From: Palsa-504 sp963834685
Lineage (GTDB): Bacteria > Actinomycetota > Actinomycetes > Streptosporangiales > Streptosporangiaceae
Reading direction: 5' to 3'
Assembly (NCBI GenBank): GCA_963834685.1
Contig: CAWICW010000037.1
Location: forward strand, 186,001 to 250,000
Length of the DNA: 64,000 nt
The notes beneath the pieces are model-generated. The model worked only from the letters and a program-made list of their open reading frames with translations, had not been told where the DNA came from and did no database searches. The first letter of the stretch is position 1; each line of letters opens with the position of its first letter. The translations under genes were made by a program, and so were the position numbers. This document shows positions 25,725-34,051 of the stretch, piece by piece.

Positions 25725-26635
25725 CAGGCGTGACAGGTGAGTGGGCGGCCGCCGTTGTAGGCCACCATGTCGCCCAGTGCCCGGGCCAGGTCGACGGGGG
25801 CGCCGCGCTCGGCCCCGTCCAGCTCGAGGTAGGCCCGGTGAAGATTCCCCACGATCCGTTCGGCGTCAAGAAGACCTTTGAACTCACCCAGGTCCGCGGC
25901 CCGTGCGGCCTGCAGCGGGGACAGGCCCGCCGCCTTCGCCTCGCGGGCCGTACGCTGCACGAAGCGCAGGTAGGCCAGCACGTCGTCGATGACCTCGGGG
26001 CCGCAGACCGGCCCGTGGCCGGGCACCAGGATCCGGGCGCCGAGCGGGCGCAGCACGGTCTCCAGCACCTCGATCCAGCCGCTGACCGAGCCCATGAGCG
26101 CGAACGGGGTGCCGCCGTTGAACAGCAGGTCGCCGGCGAAGACCACGGAACGTTCGGGGATGTGGACGATCGAGTCGTTGGTGGTGTGCGCGGGGGTGCC
26201 CACGTAGCGGACCTCGCAACGCAGGTCACCGGACCACAGCGCCACGCCGTCGGTGTAGGTCAGGAACGGCGGAGCCAGCTCCAGGTGCCCCCAGTCCACG
26301 TCGGTCCACACGCCGGCCGGCGGGGGCATGGGCGTGCCGAGGATCGCCTCCCGGCAGCGCTCGTGACCCACGACGGTCGCGCCGCTGAACAGGTAGTTGC
26401 CGTGGGTGTGGTCGCCGTGGTGGTGGGTGTTGACCAGGGTGCGGACCGGCTTGTCCGTGACCGTGGCGATGGCGTCCAGGTAAGCGCGGGTGCGCCGCTC
26501 GGTGGAGGTGGCGTCGACGCTGATGACGCCATGGCGGCTGACCAGAAAGCCGGTGTTGTTGAGGTACCAGCTGCCGTCAGGCTGCAGGTAGGCGTAGATC
26601 CCCTCGCTGACCTGCTGGATCTCGCCCAGGCTCAT
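25724..26635 (-). CDS. MBL-fold metallo-hydrolase
   Basis: 303 residues from ATG 26635 (AAGGA eight bases upstream). Metallo-beta-lactamase motif THHHGDHTHGN, followed by the third His in THTT-like GTPAHTTNDS, FAGDLLF (Asp ligand) and the terminal VPGHGPV. Two zinc ions are expected. Substrate unknown: candidates are thioesters, quorum lactones or other hydrolysable esters. The start lies 59 bases inside the glycosyltransferase gene. Confidence 0.88.
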   Translation of the reverse strand: MSLGEIQQVSEGIYAYLQPDGSWYLNNTGFLVSRHGVISVDATSTERRTRAYLDAIATVTDKPVRTLVNTHHHGDHTHGNYLFSGATVVGHERCREAILGTPMPPPAGVWTDVDWGHLELAPPFLTYTDGVALWSGDLRCEVRYVGTPAHTTNDSIVHIPERSVVFAGDLLFNGGTPFALMGSVSGWIEVLETVLRPLGARILVPGHGPVCGPEVIDDVLAYLRFVQRTAREAKAAGLSPLQAARAADLGEFKGLLDAERIVGNLHRAYLELDGAERGAPVDLARALGDMVAYNGGRPLTCHA

Positions 26636-28037
26636 CGTCGTGGTCCTTCCTGGCCGCGGGCAGCAGCAGCGAGATGGCCAGCAGCACCCCGAAGATGGCC
26701 AGCCCGGCGAGGATGAAGGCGTTGCCCCAGATGAGGGCCCACCCGTGCCAGTGGTACTCGGGGAACCAGCGCTGGTCTCCGTACCACTGGTACCAGGTCG
26801 GGTTGGTGTTCTTCGGGATCCAGAGCAGGCCGAGCGAGTCGGTTCCGAGGTTAGGCGGCGTGACGTGGAAGAACTTGGTCGGCCAGGCGCCGAACCAGGC
26901 CACGACGGCCACGGCCAGCAGCCCGCATGCGACGGCCAGACGCCGGGCGCCCCGGCGCCAGGCCTGGACCGCATAGTGCGCGGCCACGACCGCGCCCGGC
27001 ACGATCCACACCCAGTGGTGATCCCAGCTGATCGGCGAGATCAGCAGCCCGGTCAGGGCGGCCATGAGCAGGCCGAGCATGGCATACCCCTTGCGGTCGA
27101 GCAGCCCGGCGCACACCACCCCGGCCGCGGCGACCACCACGGCCACCGCGATCCAGGCCGGGCGGCCACTGTCGATGCTCCCGGCCAGCCTGGTGATGAG
27201 GCCAGCGAGCGACTGGTTGCCCGCCCAGCCGGTGAACCCGGTCCGCTTATCCTGCGCGAACAGCCCGTCGAACCACCACTTGGTCGAGTCTTTCGGCAGT
27301 ATCGCGAAGCCGAGCAGCACGGTGAACGCGAACCCCGCGAGGGCCATCCCGGCCTGACGGAACTTCCTGGCCACCAGCAGGTACGGGATGAAGATCAGCG
27401 GAGTCAGCTTGATGCCAGCCGCGATGCCGGTGCCGAAACCCTTCCACCAGCGGCTCTTGTCGGTGTCGGGCTGACACAGGTCCCACATGATCAGGGCCAG
27501 CAGGACCAGGTTGACCTGGCCGAGGTAGATCGTCCGCAGCACCGGCTCGGTCCACAGGAGCGCGCCGGCGCCCAGCAGCGTAGCGCCCACCCTGATCGTC
27601 AGCCGGCGGTAGCCGAGCCCGCCCAGGGTGAACCACACCACGGCCAGCAGCGCGACCAGGTCCACCGCCACGGAGAGCTTCAGGGACAGCTGGTACGGGA
27701 CGAACGAGATGAGCGCGAACGCGACGGCAGCGAACGGCGTGTAGGTGAAGGGCAGGTGCAGGTTTCCGTACCCGACCCAGTCGTACAGCGGTGCCGCCAG
27801 GTGCGGGTCGTAGTACGGCCGGATGTGCCGCACGATCAGCCCGCCGGACCGGTACACGGCCAGGTCGACCGGGTCCATGGTGTAGGCCTTCGGGTGGCCG
27901 ATCATGTAGATCACGTAGCCGCCCAGGGCCACCCCGAACGCGACCAGGCCGACCAGCAGCAGCCAGCGCCCGGGCGCGCTGGCAGGCCGGGCGGGTGACT
28001 GGGGGCGGGTGAGGACCGATCTCACCTGGCCAACCAT
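26577..28037 (-). CDS. GT87-family (DUF2029) polytopic mannosyltransferase-like protein
   Basis: 486 residues from ATG 28037 (GGAG five bases upstream). About ten to eleven hydrophobic segments, with a periplasmic first loop YTMDPVDLAVYRSGG whose Asp is the catalytic acid of GT-C enzymes, and the conserved IKLTPLIFIPYLL helix. Actinobacterial relatives use polyprenyl-phosphate-mannose to extend phosphatidylinositol mannosides or lipoarabinomannan. Acceptor unknown. The last 20 codons overlap the MBL gene. Confidence 0.85.
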   Translation of the reverse strand: MVGQVRSVLTRPQSPARPASAPGRWLLLVGLVAFGVALGGYVIYMIGHPKAYTMDPVDLAVYRSGGLIVRHIRPYYDPHLAAPLYDWVGYGNLHLPFTYTPFAAVAFALISFVPYQLSLKLSVAVDLVALLAVVWFTLGGLGYRRLTIRVGATLLGAGALLWTEPVLRTIYLGQVNLVLLALIMWDLCQPDTDKSRWWKGFGTGIAAGIKLTPLIFIPYLLVARKFRQAGMALAGFAFTVLLGFAILPKDSTKWWFDGLFAQDKRTGFTGWAGNQSLAGLITRLAGSIDSGRPAWIAVAVVVAAAGVVCAGLLDRKGYAMLGLLMAALTGLLISPISWDHHWVWIVPGAVVAAHYAVQAWRRGARRLAVACGLLAVAVVAWFGAWPTKFFHVTPPNLGTDSLGLLWIPKNTNPTWYQWYGDQRWFPEYHWHGWALIWGNAFILAGLAIFGVLLAISLLLPAARKDHDDEPGRDPAGQRGDLRLPAA

Positions 28038-28138
28038 AGCCGCTCCGGCCGCCTTGTTGACGCGGCACCAGCCGTTTCCCCCCGCGCCACCGGCGAGCCT
28101 GGGAGCCGGTTAGGATTTCGTGGTCGGGAGGTGCGGGG

Positions 28139-28603
28139 ATGTCGGAGACACACACCACTGCGCGGGCGACGAGGCAGACCCAGGCGAGCCGGCTGGTCGG
28201 GCTGCGGATATCCAGCCTCGGGGTCGTGGTCATGCTCATCATCCAGTTCATCCTGGGAATGATCTACAACCTGTACGGGACGGCACCGACGTCGACCAAG
28301 TCGATCGGGCTGTTCTCCAGCCCGGACCTGGCCTTGCACGTGATCCTGGGCATCCTGCTGTTCATCGCCGCGGTGGGCCAACTGGTCCGGGCCATCGGCG
28401 CCCGGCACCAGCTGTCCATCTGGCTGTCGGCGATCGGGCTGCTGTCGATCCTCGGCGCGGGCTTCGCCGGGCTCGGGTTCACCGGCAGCGGCGCTAGCAG
28501 CGCGTCCCTGGGCATGTCGCTGGCCTTCGCGACCGCGCTGGCCTGCTATGTAGCCCTAGTCTTCGCCTTGCCTTCGTCGGCACCTCGCGCTTCGACTACG
28601 TGA
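28139..28603 (+). CDS. Small four-TM membrane protein of unknown function
   Basis: 154 residues. ATG 28139 follows GGGAGG. Four hydrophobic segments (about 27-47, 68-85, 93-112, 120-143) and a basic N-terminal tail are visible. No motif recognised. It precedes ccdA by 50 bases on the same strand and may be cotranscribed with it. Confidence 0.75.
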   Translation: MSETHTTARATRQTQASRLVGLRISSLGVVVMLIIQFILGMIYNLYGTAPTSTKSIGLFSSPDLALHVILGILLFIAAVGQLVRAIGARHQLSIWLSAIGLLSILGAGFAGLGFTGSGASSASLGMSLAFATALACYVALVFALPSSAPRASTT

Positions 28604-28653
28604 TGTAGTAGGCCTTTGTCGACCGGGTCAGGCGCGCGTGGCATAGTGGGCAC

Positions 28654-29505
28654 ATGAGCGGAGCGGCCCAGTTCGTCACCTCCGGCCCGCTGATCCTGGC
28701 GTTGCCCGTGGCGGCCGCGGCCGGCGCGGTGACCTTCCTCTCGCCGTGCTGCCTGCCGCTGGTGCCCGGCTACCTGTCGTTCGTCACCGGCATGGCCGGC
28801 GCCTCGGGCTCAGCGTCGGCTCCGGCTGTTGCCCAGCCGGTCGTGGCGGCCGAGGGCGGCGCGGGACCCGCCATCGCAGTGGCCGCGCCCCCCGTCGTGG
28901 CTCCGCCATCCGCGCCCCGGAGCCGGGTCGTGGCCGGGACGGCGCTGTTCGTGCTGGGCTTCTCGGTGGTCTTCGTCGCTTACGGGGCAGCGCTCGGCGG
29001 GCTCGGCCACCTACTGACCGGGCACGCGCGCCTGCTGACGCAGATCCTGGGCGGCCTGACCATCCTGCTCGGGCTGCTGTTTGCCGGGGTGTTCGACCGG
29101 TTCTCGTTCGCGGGCCGGATCGTGCGCCCGTCCGCCCGGCCGAAGGCAGGCCTGGCGGGCGCACCGCTGCTCGGCGTCATGTTCGGGCTCGGCTGGACTC
29201 CGTGCATCGGGCCCACGCTCACCGCCGTGCTGGCCCTGTCGGCCTCCAGTGGCACGGTGGCCCGCGGCGCGCTGCTGGCCTTCGTCTATGCGCTGGGCCT
29301 GGGTATCCCGTTCCTGCTCGTGTCGTTGGGTTTCCAGCTCGCGATGCGGGCGTTCGCCTTTGCCCGGCGGCGGGCCCGCCTGGTGACCAGGATCGGCGGG
29401 GCCATGCTGGTCTGCGTCGGCGTGCTCGAGGTGACCGGCGCCTGGTCCACCTTCATGGCCTGGCTCCAGGTGCACTGGGTCAGCACCTACCAGCCCCCGC
29501 TGTAG
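28654..29505 (+). CDS. ccdA: Cytochrome c biogenesis / disulfide transporter CcdA
   Basis: 283 residues with six hydrophobic segments. The redox-active cysteines lie in LSPCCLPLVPGY (first helix) and GWTPCIGPTLTAVL (fourth helix). CcdA moves electrons from cytoplasmic thioredoxin across the membrane to extracytoplasmic thiol oxidoreductases, for cytochrome c maturation or other reductions. An Ala/Pro-rich loop at about 48-88 is longer than usual. No ccs genes are near, so the partner is unknown. Confidence 0.9.
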   Translation: MSGAAQFVTSGPLILALPVAAAAGAVTFLSPCCLPLVPGYLSFVTGMAGASGSASAPAVAQPVVAAEGGAGPAIAVAAPPVVAPPSAPRSRVVAGTALFVLGFSVVFVAYGAALGGLGHLLTGHARLLTQILGGLTILLGLLFAGVFDRFSFAGRIVRPSARPKAGLAGAPLLGVMFGLGWTPCIGPTLTAVLALSASSGTVARGALLAFVYALGLGIPFLLVSLGFQLAMRAFAFARRRARLVTRIGGAMLVCVGVLEVTGAWSTFMAWLQVHWVSTYQPPL

Positions 29506-29581
29506 CGCGGCTCCCCTCCTCGCCCTGCCCGCCCAGCCCCCGCCCAGCCCCGGGCCCGGCGCGCGCCCGCGCCACCCGTGA

Positions 29582-30355
29582 TCAAGAACGCGCCGCGTGC
29601 CGCTTCGAGGCTCGCTTCGAGCGGCCCGTCACCTCGGTGGCGGACGGCGGGGCGGACGCGGGCTTGGCCGCGGCCACCAGGGCCTCGAAGATCCGCGCGT
29701 CGTCGCTCTCTTCCGGATGCCACTGGACGCCGATGCCGAACTTGTGCCCTTGCAGCTCGACCGCCTCCACCACCTGGTCCGGCGTCCAGGCCACGGTGAG
29801 GAGCCCGCTGGCGATCCGGTCGATGGCCTGGTGATGGGCGGCAGGCACCTGCGCGGTGGCGCCGAGCGCCCGGCCGAGCTTGCTCGCCGCGCTGATCTGC
29901 ACGTCGTGGATGGTCATCTTCACCGGGTCCGGCTTGTGGCTCTCACTGCCGAGCCGGTCGGGCAGATGCTGGATCAGGGTGCCGCCGCGGGCCACGTTCA
30001 GGATGTGCATGCCCCGGCAGATGGCGAGGAACGGCAGGTCGGCGTCGATCGCCGCCCGGGTCAGCAAGATCTCGAACCGGTCCCGCCGGTGGTCGGGCAG
30101 GTCGGTCTGCTCGTGCGGGGCCTCGTCGTAAAGCGCGGGGTCGACATCCCGGCCGCCCGCCACGACCAAGGCGTCAATCCTGGCGATCAGGCTGGGCACG
30201 GAACTGGATGGGACCGGCGGCAAGATGACTGGCGCTCCGCCCGCGCGCTCGACGGCTCGCGTGTAGCTCACCGGCGAGATGACCGCTTCGCGAATCCAGT
30301 TGCGCCAGCGAGCTGCCTCGAGCTCGCCGGTGATGCCGATTATCGGGCGGCCCAT
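29582..30355 (-). CDS. puuD: Class I glutamine amidotransferase-like hydrolase (PuuD type)
   Basis: 257 residues from ATG 30355, with GGAGG four bases upstream; the longer frame to 30391 lacks a site. The catalytic triad is the nucleophile Cys in LAICRGMHILN, with His and Glu in QWHPEES near the C-terminus. PuuD hydrolyses gamma-glutamyl-gamma-aminobutyrate in putrescine breakdown, but no other puu genes are near, so a related gamma-glutamyl substrate is equally possible. The last 20 residues are basic and Ala/Ser-rich. Confidence 0.85.
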   Translation of the reverse strand: MGRPIIGITGELEAARWRNWIREAVISPVSYTRAVERAGGAPVILPPVPSSSVPSLIARIDALVVAGGRDVDPALYDEAPHEQTDLPDHRRDRFEILLTRAAIDADLPFLAICRGMHILNVARGGTLIQHLPDRLGSESHKPDPVKMTIHDVQISAASKLGRALGATAQVPAAHHQAIDRIASGLLTVAWTPDQVVEAVELQGHKFGIGVQWHPEESDDARIFEALVAAAKPASAPPSATEVTGRSKRASKRHAARS

Positions 30356-30457
30356 CCGTCGTCCTCCTGCACATGAGGTTCCACTGCCCATAATGGTCCA
30401 TCACGCCCGCGCCAGGCCCGCCCACCGGGAAAATCGCCCGCACCGGTTAATCCCGGC

Positions 30458-30661
30458 TTGCCGGGAGTCGTGCTCTACTTCGGCGCGCGCCGCCACCAGG
30501 ACCTGTACGACCTGGCCGAGCTGCGGCAGGTGGAGATCGCTTACCCGTCGCTGCAGGTCATCCCGGTGGTGCCCGACGAGCCGACCGGCGAGGAACCTCC
30601 TCAGGGCTCGCGTCAGACCTTGCGCCAGCCGGGAATCCACGTGCCGTCGGTCACCGTGTAG
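30458..30661 (+). pseudogene. Fragment of a flavohaemoglobin-like reductase domain
   Basis: About 45 codons, VVLYFGARRHQDLYDLAEL followed by YPSLQVIPVVPDEP, match the NAD-binding half of ferredoxin-reductase/flavohaemoglobin-type proteins, in which LYFGARxxxDLYDL marks the strand-helix after the nucleotide loop. The haem or ferredoxin parts and the rest of the reductase are absent on both sides. It overlaps the 3' end of thyX on the opposite strand. It appears to be a deletion remnant. Confidence 0.5.
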
Positions 30662-31401
30662 TCCCCGAACAGGGCGGGCGCTTCTTCCCGCATGATCTCG
30701 CCGATCTTGTTGAACACCAAGCGGATCTCCTCTTCGGCGCCCTGGTCGGTCCGCGCCTCGATGGTGTGCCGCAGGGTGCGGATGTTCGCCGTCCAGACCA
30801 GCCCGGTAGCCACCCCTTCGGGGGCGAACCGGCGCATGAACGAGGTCTTGGCCTTCTTCTCGTGCATCCTGACGCCGTCGTCGTCCAGCGCGAAGTGCCC
30901 GGCCATCCAGAGCTGGAACTGCTCGAGCTCGGTCAGCAGGGCCGTGGCCCGCTTCATCAGCTCCGCGTCGGCCAGGGCCCACTCGGGGAACCAGAACGGC
31001 AGCTCATCGAGCCGGACATAGCGCAGCGACTCCTGAGATATCGCAGTCCCCGGCCGATGGCGTGCCAGTTCATGGGTGAAGACGCGGCTTACGTTGTGTA
31101 GGACGAAGCTAAAACTCGTGTGCTCGAGCACCGAGCCATGCGCCTGTTTCAGGATGTTCTGCAGGTACGCGGCCTGATCGTCGCGGACCTTGCGGACGTT
31201 CGGGTTCAGGCCGGGTTCCCAGGAGCGGTAGCACATCTTCCCGGCGAACTCGGCGAGGTCCTGCGCGTCGTTGCCGAGCTGGTCGCGGTCCAGCCGCTCC
31301 AGCCAGCGCTCGCCGCCCACTTCGTGCAGGTAGGCGGCCATCGCGTCGTAGTCGACCTTCGGCCGGGCGACCAGGAAAACCTCGGGCTCAACGCTCCTCA
31401 T
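30613..31401 (-). CDS. thyX: Flavin-dependent thymidylate synthase
   Basis: 262 residues from ATG 31401. ThyX signature RHRPGTAISQESLRY (RHR-x7-S) is complete, with the FAD-binding LKQAHGSVLEHTSF region upstream. It makes dTMP from dUMP with methylenetetrahydrofolate and NADPH. There is no clear Shine-Dalgarno sequence; TAGTGT eight bases upstream (31415-31410) may give a leaderless mRNA. It starts 11 bases after the trpEG stop, so it could also be read through from trpEG. Confidence 0.92.
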   Translation of the reverse strand: MRSVEPEVFLVARPKVDYDAMAAYLHEVGGERWLERLDRDQLGNDAQDLAEFAGKMCYRSWEPGLNPNVRKVRDDQAAYLQNILKQAHGSVLEHTSFSFVLHNVSRVFTHELARHRPGTAISQESLRYVRLDELPFWFPEWALADAELMKRATALLTELEQFQLWMAGHFALDDDGVRMHEKKAKTSFMRRFAPEGVATGLVWTANIRTLRHTIEARTDQGAEEEIRLVFNKIGEIMREEAPALFGDYTVTDGTWIPGWRKV

Positions 31402-31412
31402 GGCACAGCACA

Positions 31413-33608
31413 CTACAGGCGGCCACCCACTTTCTCCCGGGCACGACACAGGTCAAGGACGTTGGCGATGACCTGGTGCCCGGTGCGGCCGGAGGCGGTC
31501 AGGATCGACTCGGGGTGGAACTGCACCGCCCAGCGCCCGGCCCGGGGGTCCTCGATGGCCATCACTACACCGTCGAGTGTGCTGGCGGTCACGGTGAATC
31601 CGCCGCGCACCTGGTCGGCGGGGGCGTACAGGCTGTGATAGCGGCCCGCGGTGAACTCGGCGGGCAGCCCGGCCAGCAGCGCTCTGTCTATTTCCGGCCC
31701 GGCCGCCCGGACCAGCCCGGGCTTGCCGTGCGCGGGCTCGGGCAGCAGCGACAGCGCGCCGCCGGCGTGCTCCACCATGGCCTGCAAGCCCAGGCACACG
31801 CCGAACGCCGGTAGGTCCCGCGCGTACACCTCGTCGAGCAGCGCCGCGCAGCCGAAGTCGGCTGGCCGGCCGGGCCCGGGCGAGAGCACCACCAGGTCCG
31901 GCGCGTAGGAGTCGAGCAGGGCCGGGTCGAACCCGAACCGCAGCGTCGTCACCTCCGCCCCGTGCTGGCGGAAGTAGTCGCCCAGCGTGTGCACGAACGA
32001 GTCCTGGTGATCGACGAGCAGGACCCGCAGGCCGCGGCCGCCGTCCGAAGGCACGCTCGCCGCGGGGCGCGCGTCGCCCTGGGCCACGCGCCCGGCCTCG
32101 GCCAGGGTTTCCAGCAGGGCCCGCGCCTTGATGTGAGTCTCCTGCTCCTCGGCATCGGGGATCGAGTCGTACAGCAAGGTCGCGCCGGCGCGCACGGCGG
32201 CGATCCCGCCGGTGATGTGCGCGGTCCGCAGGGTGAGCCCGGTGTTCATCGAGCCGTCGAAGCCGATCTTGCCGACCGCCCCGCCGTACCAGCGGCGCGG
32301 GGTCTGCTCGTGGTCCTCGATGAACTGCATGGCCCAGGTCTTGGGCGCGCCGGTCACGGTGACCGCCCACATGTGGGTGAGGAACGCGTCGAGCGCGTCG
32401 AACCCGGGCCGCAGCCGGCCCTCGATGTGGTCCACGGTGTGGATGAGGCGGCTGTACATCTCGATCTGGCGCCGCCCGATGACCCGGACCGAGCCGGGCA
32501 CGCAGACCCGCGCCTTGTCGTTGCGGTCCACGTCGGTACACATGGTCAGCTCGGATTCCTCCTTCGCCGAGCCGAGCAGGGTGGCGATGTTCGCCGCGTC
32601 CTCCAGCGTGTCCTCGCCGCGCGCAATCGTGCCCGCGATCGGGCAGGTCTCCACCCGGTCCCCGGTGACCCGGACGTACATCTCGGGCGACGCGCCGACC
32701 AGGTACTCCCCCTCGCCCAGGTTGAACAGGAACTCGTACGGGGCCGGGTTGCGCTGCCGCAGCAGTTCGTAGAACGCGGCCGGCGACGCGCACCGTCCGT
32801 GGAACACGTGGCTCGGCACCACTTCGAACAGGTCACCGCGGGCGAACCGTTCCCGCGCCTCCTCGACGACCCGCGCGTAGCTGCCGGGCTCGGGCGGCGG
32901 AGGAAGATCTTTCGGCCGAACGGAGCGTTGATCGTGCTGTGGGCCCGTGCCAGCCGTCAGGCGCTCGAGCCCGGCCGTGGACGCGCCGTCCACCTCGAAC
33001 TCGTACGCATACCTGACCGCCTCCTCGCGCTTGCGGTCCAGCACCCAGATCTCGTCGGGCAGATGCAGGACCAGGTCGCGCTGCCCGGCCGGACGCTCCC
33101 GGCGCAGCCGCACCGGCTCGAACTGGAAGGCCAGGTCATAACCGAACGCCCCGTACAGGCCCAGATGCGGGTCCGCGCAGCCGAACACCGCCGCGATCTC
33201 CCGTAGCGCGCTGAACACCGTGGGCCGTCGGCTGCGCTCCTCCTCGGTGAACTCGCGCCCGGTCTCGGGGATCACCACGGTGTGGGCGTCGACGCGCCCC
33301 GTTGGCTCAGGCTGGCCCACCCGCGTCATGGCCGCGCGGATCACCGGGAGCAGTACCCGGCCGCGGTCGTTCAGGGCCCGCGCGGTGATCCGCCGCCCGG
33401 TGGCGATGATCTCGGCGCACGGGTCGGCGTAGGCCATGTGCCAGCGGCTGTACCGCCCGGGGTACTCCATGCCGGAGCTCATCACGCCGCCGCGGCGCTC
33501 GTCCACGAGCGCCGCGATCCGGTCGAGCTCAGCCGGGTCGAACGGGGTGGCGGTGCGGATGACCCGCACGCCGCCGCGGGTCGTCAGTTCCATGCGGTGG
33601 GCGTCCAC
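31413..33608 (-). CDS. trpEG: Anthranilate synthase, fused components I and II
   Basis: 731 residues. The TrpE part (about 1-510) carries the chorismate-binding core (GTIARGEDTLEDAANI, TMCTDVDRNDKARVC, HMWAVTVTGAPK). The C-terminal TrpG glutaminase (about 535-725) has the nucleophile in FGVCLGLQAMVEH and His/Glu in QFHPES. The fusion makes anthranilate from chorismate and glutamine without a separate subunit. GTG 33608 is favoured by GGAGG six bases upstream; ATG 33593 is second best. Expression is predicted to be controlled by the trp leader and attenuator at 33646-33768. An extra repeat-like segment lies in the linker near residues 225-235. Confidence 0.93.
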   Translation of the reverse strand: MDAHRMELTTRGGVRVIRTATPFDPAELDRIAALVDERRGGVMSSGMEYPGRYSRWHMAYADPCAEIIATGRRITARALNDRGRVLLPVIRAAMTRVGQPEPTGRVDAHTVVIPETGREFTEEERSRRPTVFSALREIAAVFGCADPHLGLYGAFGYDLAFQFEPVRLRRERPAGQRDLVLHLPDEIWVLDRKREEAVRYAYEFEVDGASTAGLERLTAGTGPQHDQRSVRPKDLPPPPEPGSYARVVEEARERFARGDLFEVVPSHVFHGRCASPAAFYELLRQRNPAPYEFLFNLGEGEYLVGASPEMYVRVTGDRVETCPIAGTIARGEDTLEDAANIATLLGSAKEESELTMCTDVDRNDKARVCVPGSVRVIGRRQIEMYSRLIHTVDHIEGRLRPGFDALDAFLTHMWAVTVTGAPKTWAMQFIEDHEQTPRRWYGGAVGKIGFDGSMNTGLTLRTAHITGGIAAVRAGATLLYDSIPDAEEQETHIKARALLETLAEAGRVAQGDARPAASVPSDGGRGLRVLLVDHQDSFVHTLGDYFRQHGAEVTTLRFGFDPALLDSYAPDLVVLSPGPGRPADFGCAALLDEVYARDLPAFGVCLGLQAMVEHAGGALSLLPEPAHGKPGLVRAAGPEIDRALLAGLPAEFTAGRYHSLYAPADQVRGGFTVTASTLDGVVMAIEDPRAGRWAVQFHPESILTASGRTGHQVIANVLDLCRAREKVGGRL
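32906..32930. repeat. Copy of the GATCT..CCGAACGG repeat inside trpEG
   Basis: GATCTTTCGGCCGAACGG then AGCGTTG resembles the intergenic copies at 15344 and 43221. In the trpEG frame it encodes part of a variable linker (RSVRPKDLPPPP) before the chorismate-binding core. Confidence 0.45.
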
Positions 33609-33645
33609 GCGGCCCCTCCGGGGTTCGGGCCCGGGCGGCGGCCGG

Positions 33646-33684
33646 AGAAACAGAAAAGCGGCCGCCGTTTCCGGGCGGTCGCTT
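33646..33684 (-). terminator. trp attenuator terminator
   Basis: On the minus strand AAGCGACCGCC (33684-33674) and GGCGGCCGCTT (33666-33656) form an 11-bp stem with one mismatch and a 7-base loop, followed by TTCTGTTTCT. It lies between the Trp-rich leader peptide and the trpEG start, as a transcription attenuator does. The segment TAGGCGGCC just after the leader stop can pair with GACCGCC of the 5' arm to give an antiterminator. Confidence 0.8.
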
Positions 33685-33713
33685 CGGTGTCTGAGCGCGA
33701 GTCAGCGGGCCGC

Positions 33714-33755
33714 CTACGGGCGGCGCCACCACTGAAGACGAACTGCTCGCGTCAC
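33714..33755 (-). CDS. trpL: trp leader peptide
   Basis: A 13-residue peptide, MTRAVRLQWWRRP, from GTG 33755 to TAG 33714. The two adjacent tryptophan codons make it a sensor of charged tRNA-Trp: when tryptophan is scarce, the ribosome stalls at WW and the antiterminator forms. A hairpin GCCGCC-CGTA-GGCGGC overlaps its stop codon and would act as the pause structure. The start has no Shine-Dalgarno sequence, but a -10 box ends exactly 7 bases upstream, so translation is probably leaderless. Position and pattern parallel the leader peptides of other actinobacterial trpE genes. Confidence 0.85.
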   Translation of the reverse strand: MTRAVRLQWWRRP

Positions 33756-33762
33756 GCGGATC

Positions 33763-33768
33763 AGCGTA
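33763..33768 (-). promoter_or_regulatory. -10 box of the trp operon promoter
   Basis: TACGCT on the minus strand, followed by seven bases (GATCCGC) and then GTG 33755. Matches the actinobacterial TANNNT consensus and predicts a transcript starting at the leader-peptide start codon. Confidence 0.6.
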
Positions 33769-33858
33769 GCGGATCGCCGCGCGTCCCGCCAGCTAGCTCC
33801 CCGGAGGACTCGGGTCGCCAGGCGGAGACGGCCGCATGCGGCGAGACGAACGGCGAGG

Positions 33859-33872
33859 AAAAAAAAAAAAAA
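33859..33872. repeat. A14 homopolymer (T14 on the minus strand)
   Basis: Fourteen consecutive A on the plus strand, exceptional in DNA of this composition. On the minus strand it is a T-tract just downstream of the decayed hydrolase sequence. I see no strong hairpin before it, so it is not a convincing terminator. Likely a slippage site or sequence artefact. Confidence 0.6.
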
Positions 33873-33889
33873 CAGGTTCAGGTGGTCAG

Positions 33890-34051
33890 GCGCGACGGTG
33901 CTCTGGCAGCTGGAGGTCGAGATGGGCTCAGCAGCCGATCACCGGCACGTGGGGTGCCGGGCAGCATCGCGTACAGGAGGTGCCTCGCTCTCGGCACCAC
34001 GTCGACGGCACCGGCCTGCTGGTAGAGCTGGTCACCTGGGCGGCCATGCGG
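33890..34051 (-). pseudogene. Decayed alpha/beta-hydrolase segment, continuation of the upstream gene
   Basis: After the stop at 34052 the expected protein continues in other frames: GDLSIQALGDRMAAQVT in one, then LYQQAGAVDVV in another, then LLYAMLPGTP. Each shift is one base. The GDRMAAQV and VDVV pieces match the helix and strand before the nucleophile elbow of membrane-linked alpha/beta hydrolases. The nucleophile itself and everything beyond it are missing. Confidence 0.55.

Noticed and set aside
25240..26229. Minus-strand frame of 329 codons
   Set aside because: Shifted frame of the MBL hydrolase and PolX remnant on the same strand; no domain signature.
33859..33872. T14 tract as intrinsic terminator on the minus strand
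   Set aside because: No stable hairpin directly before it.
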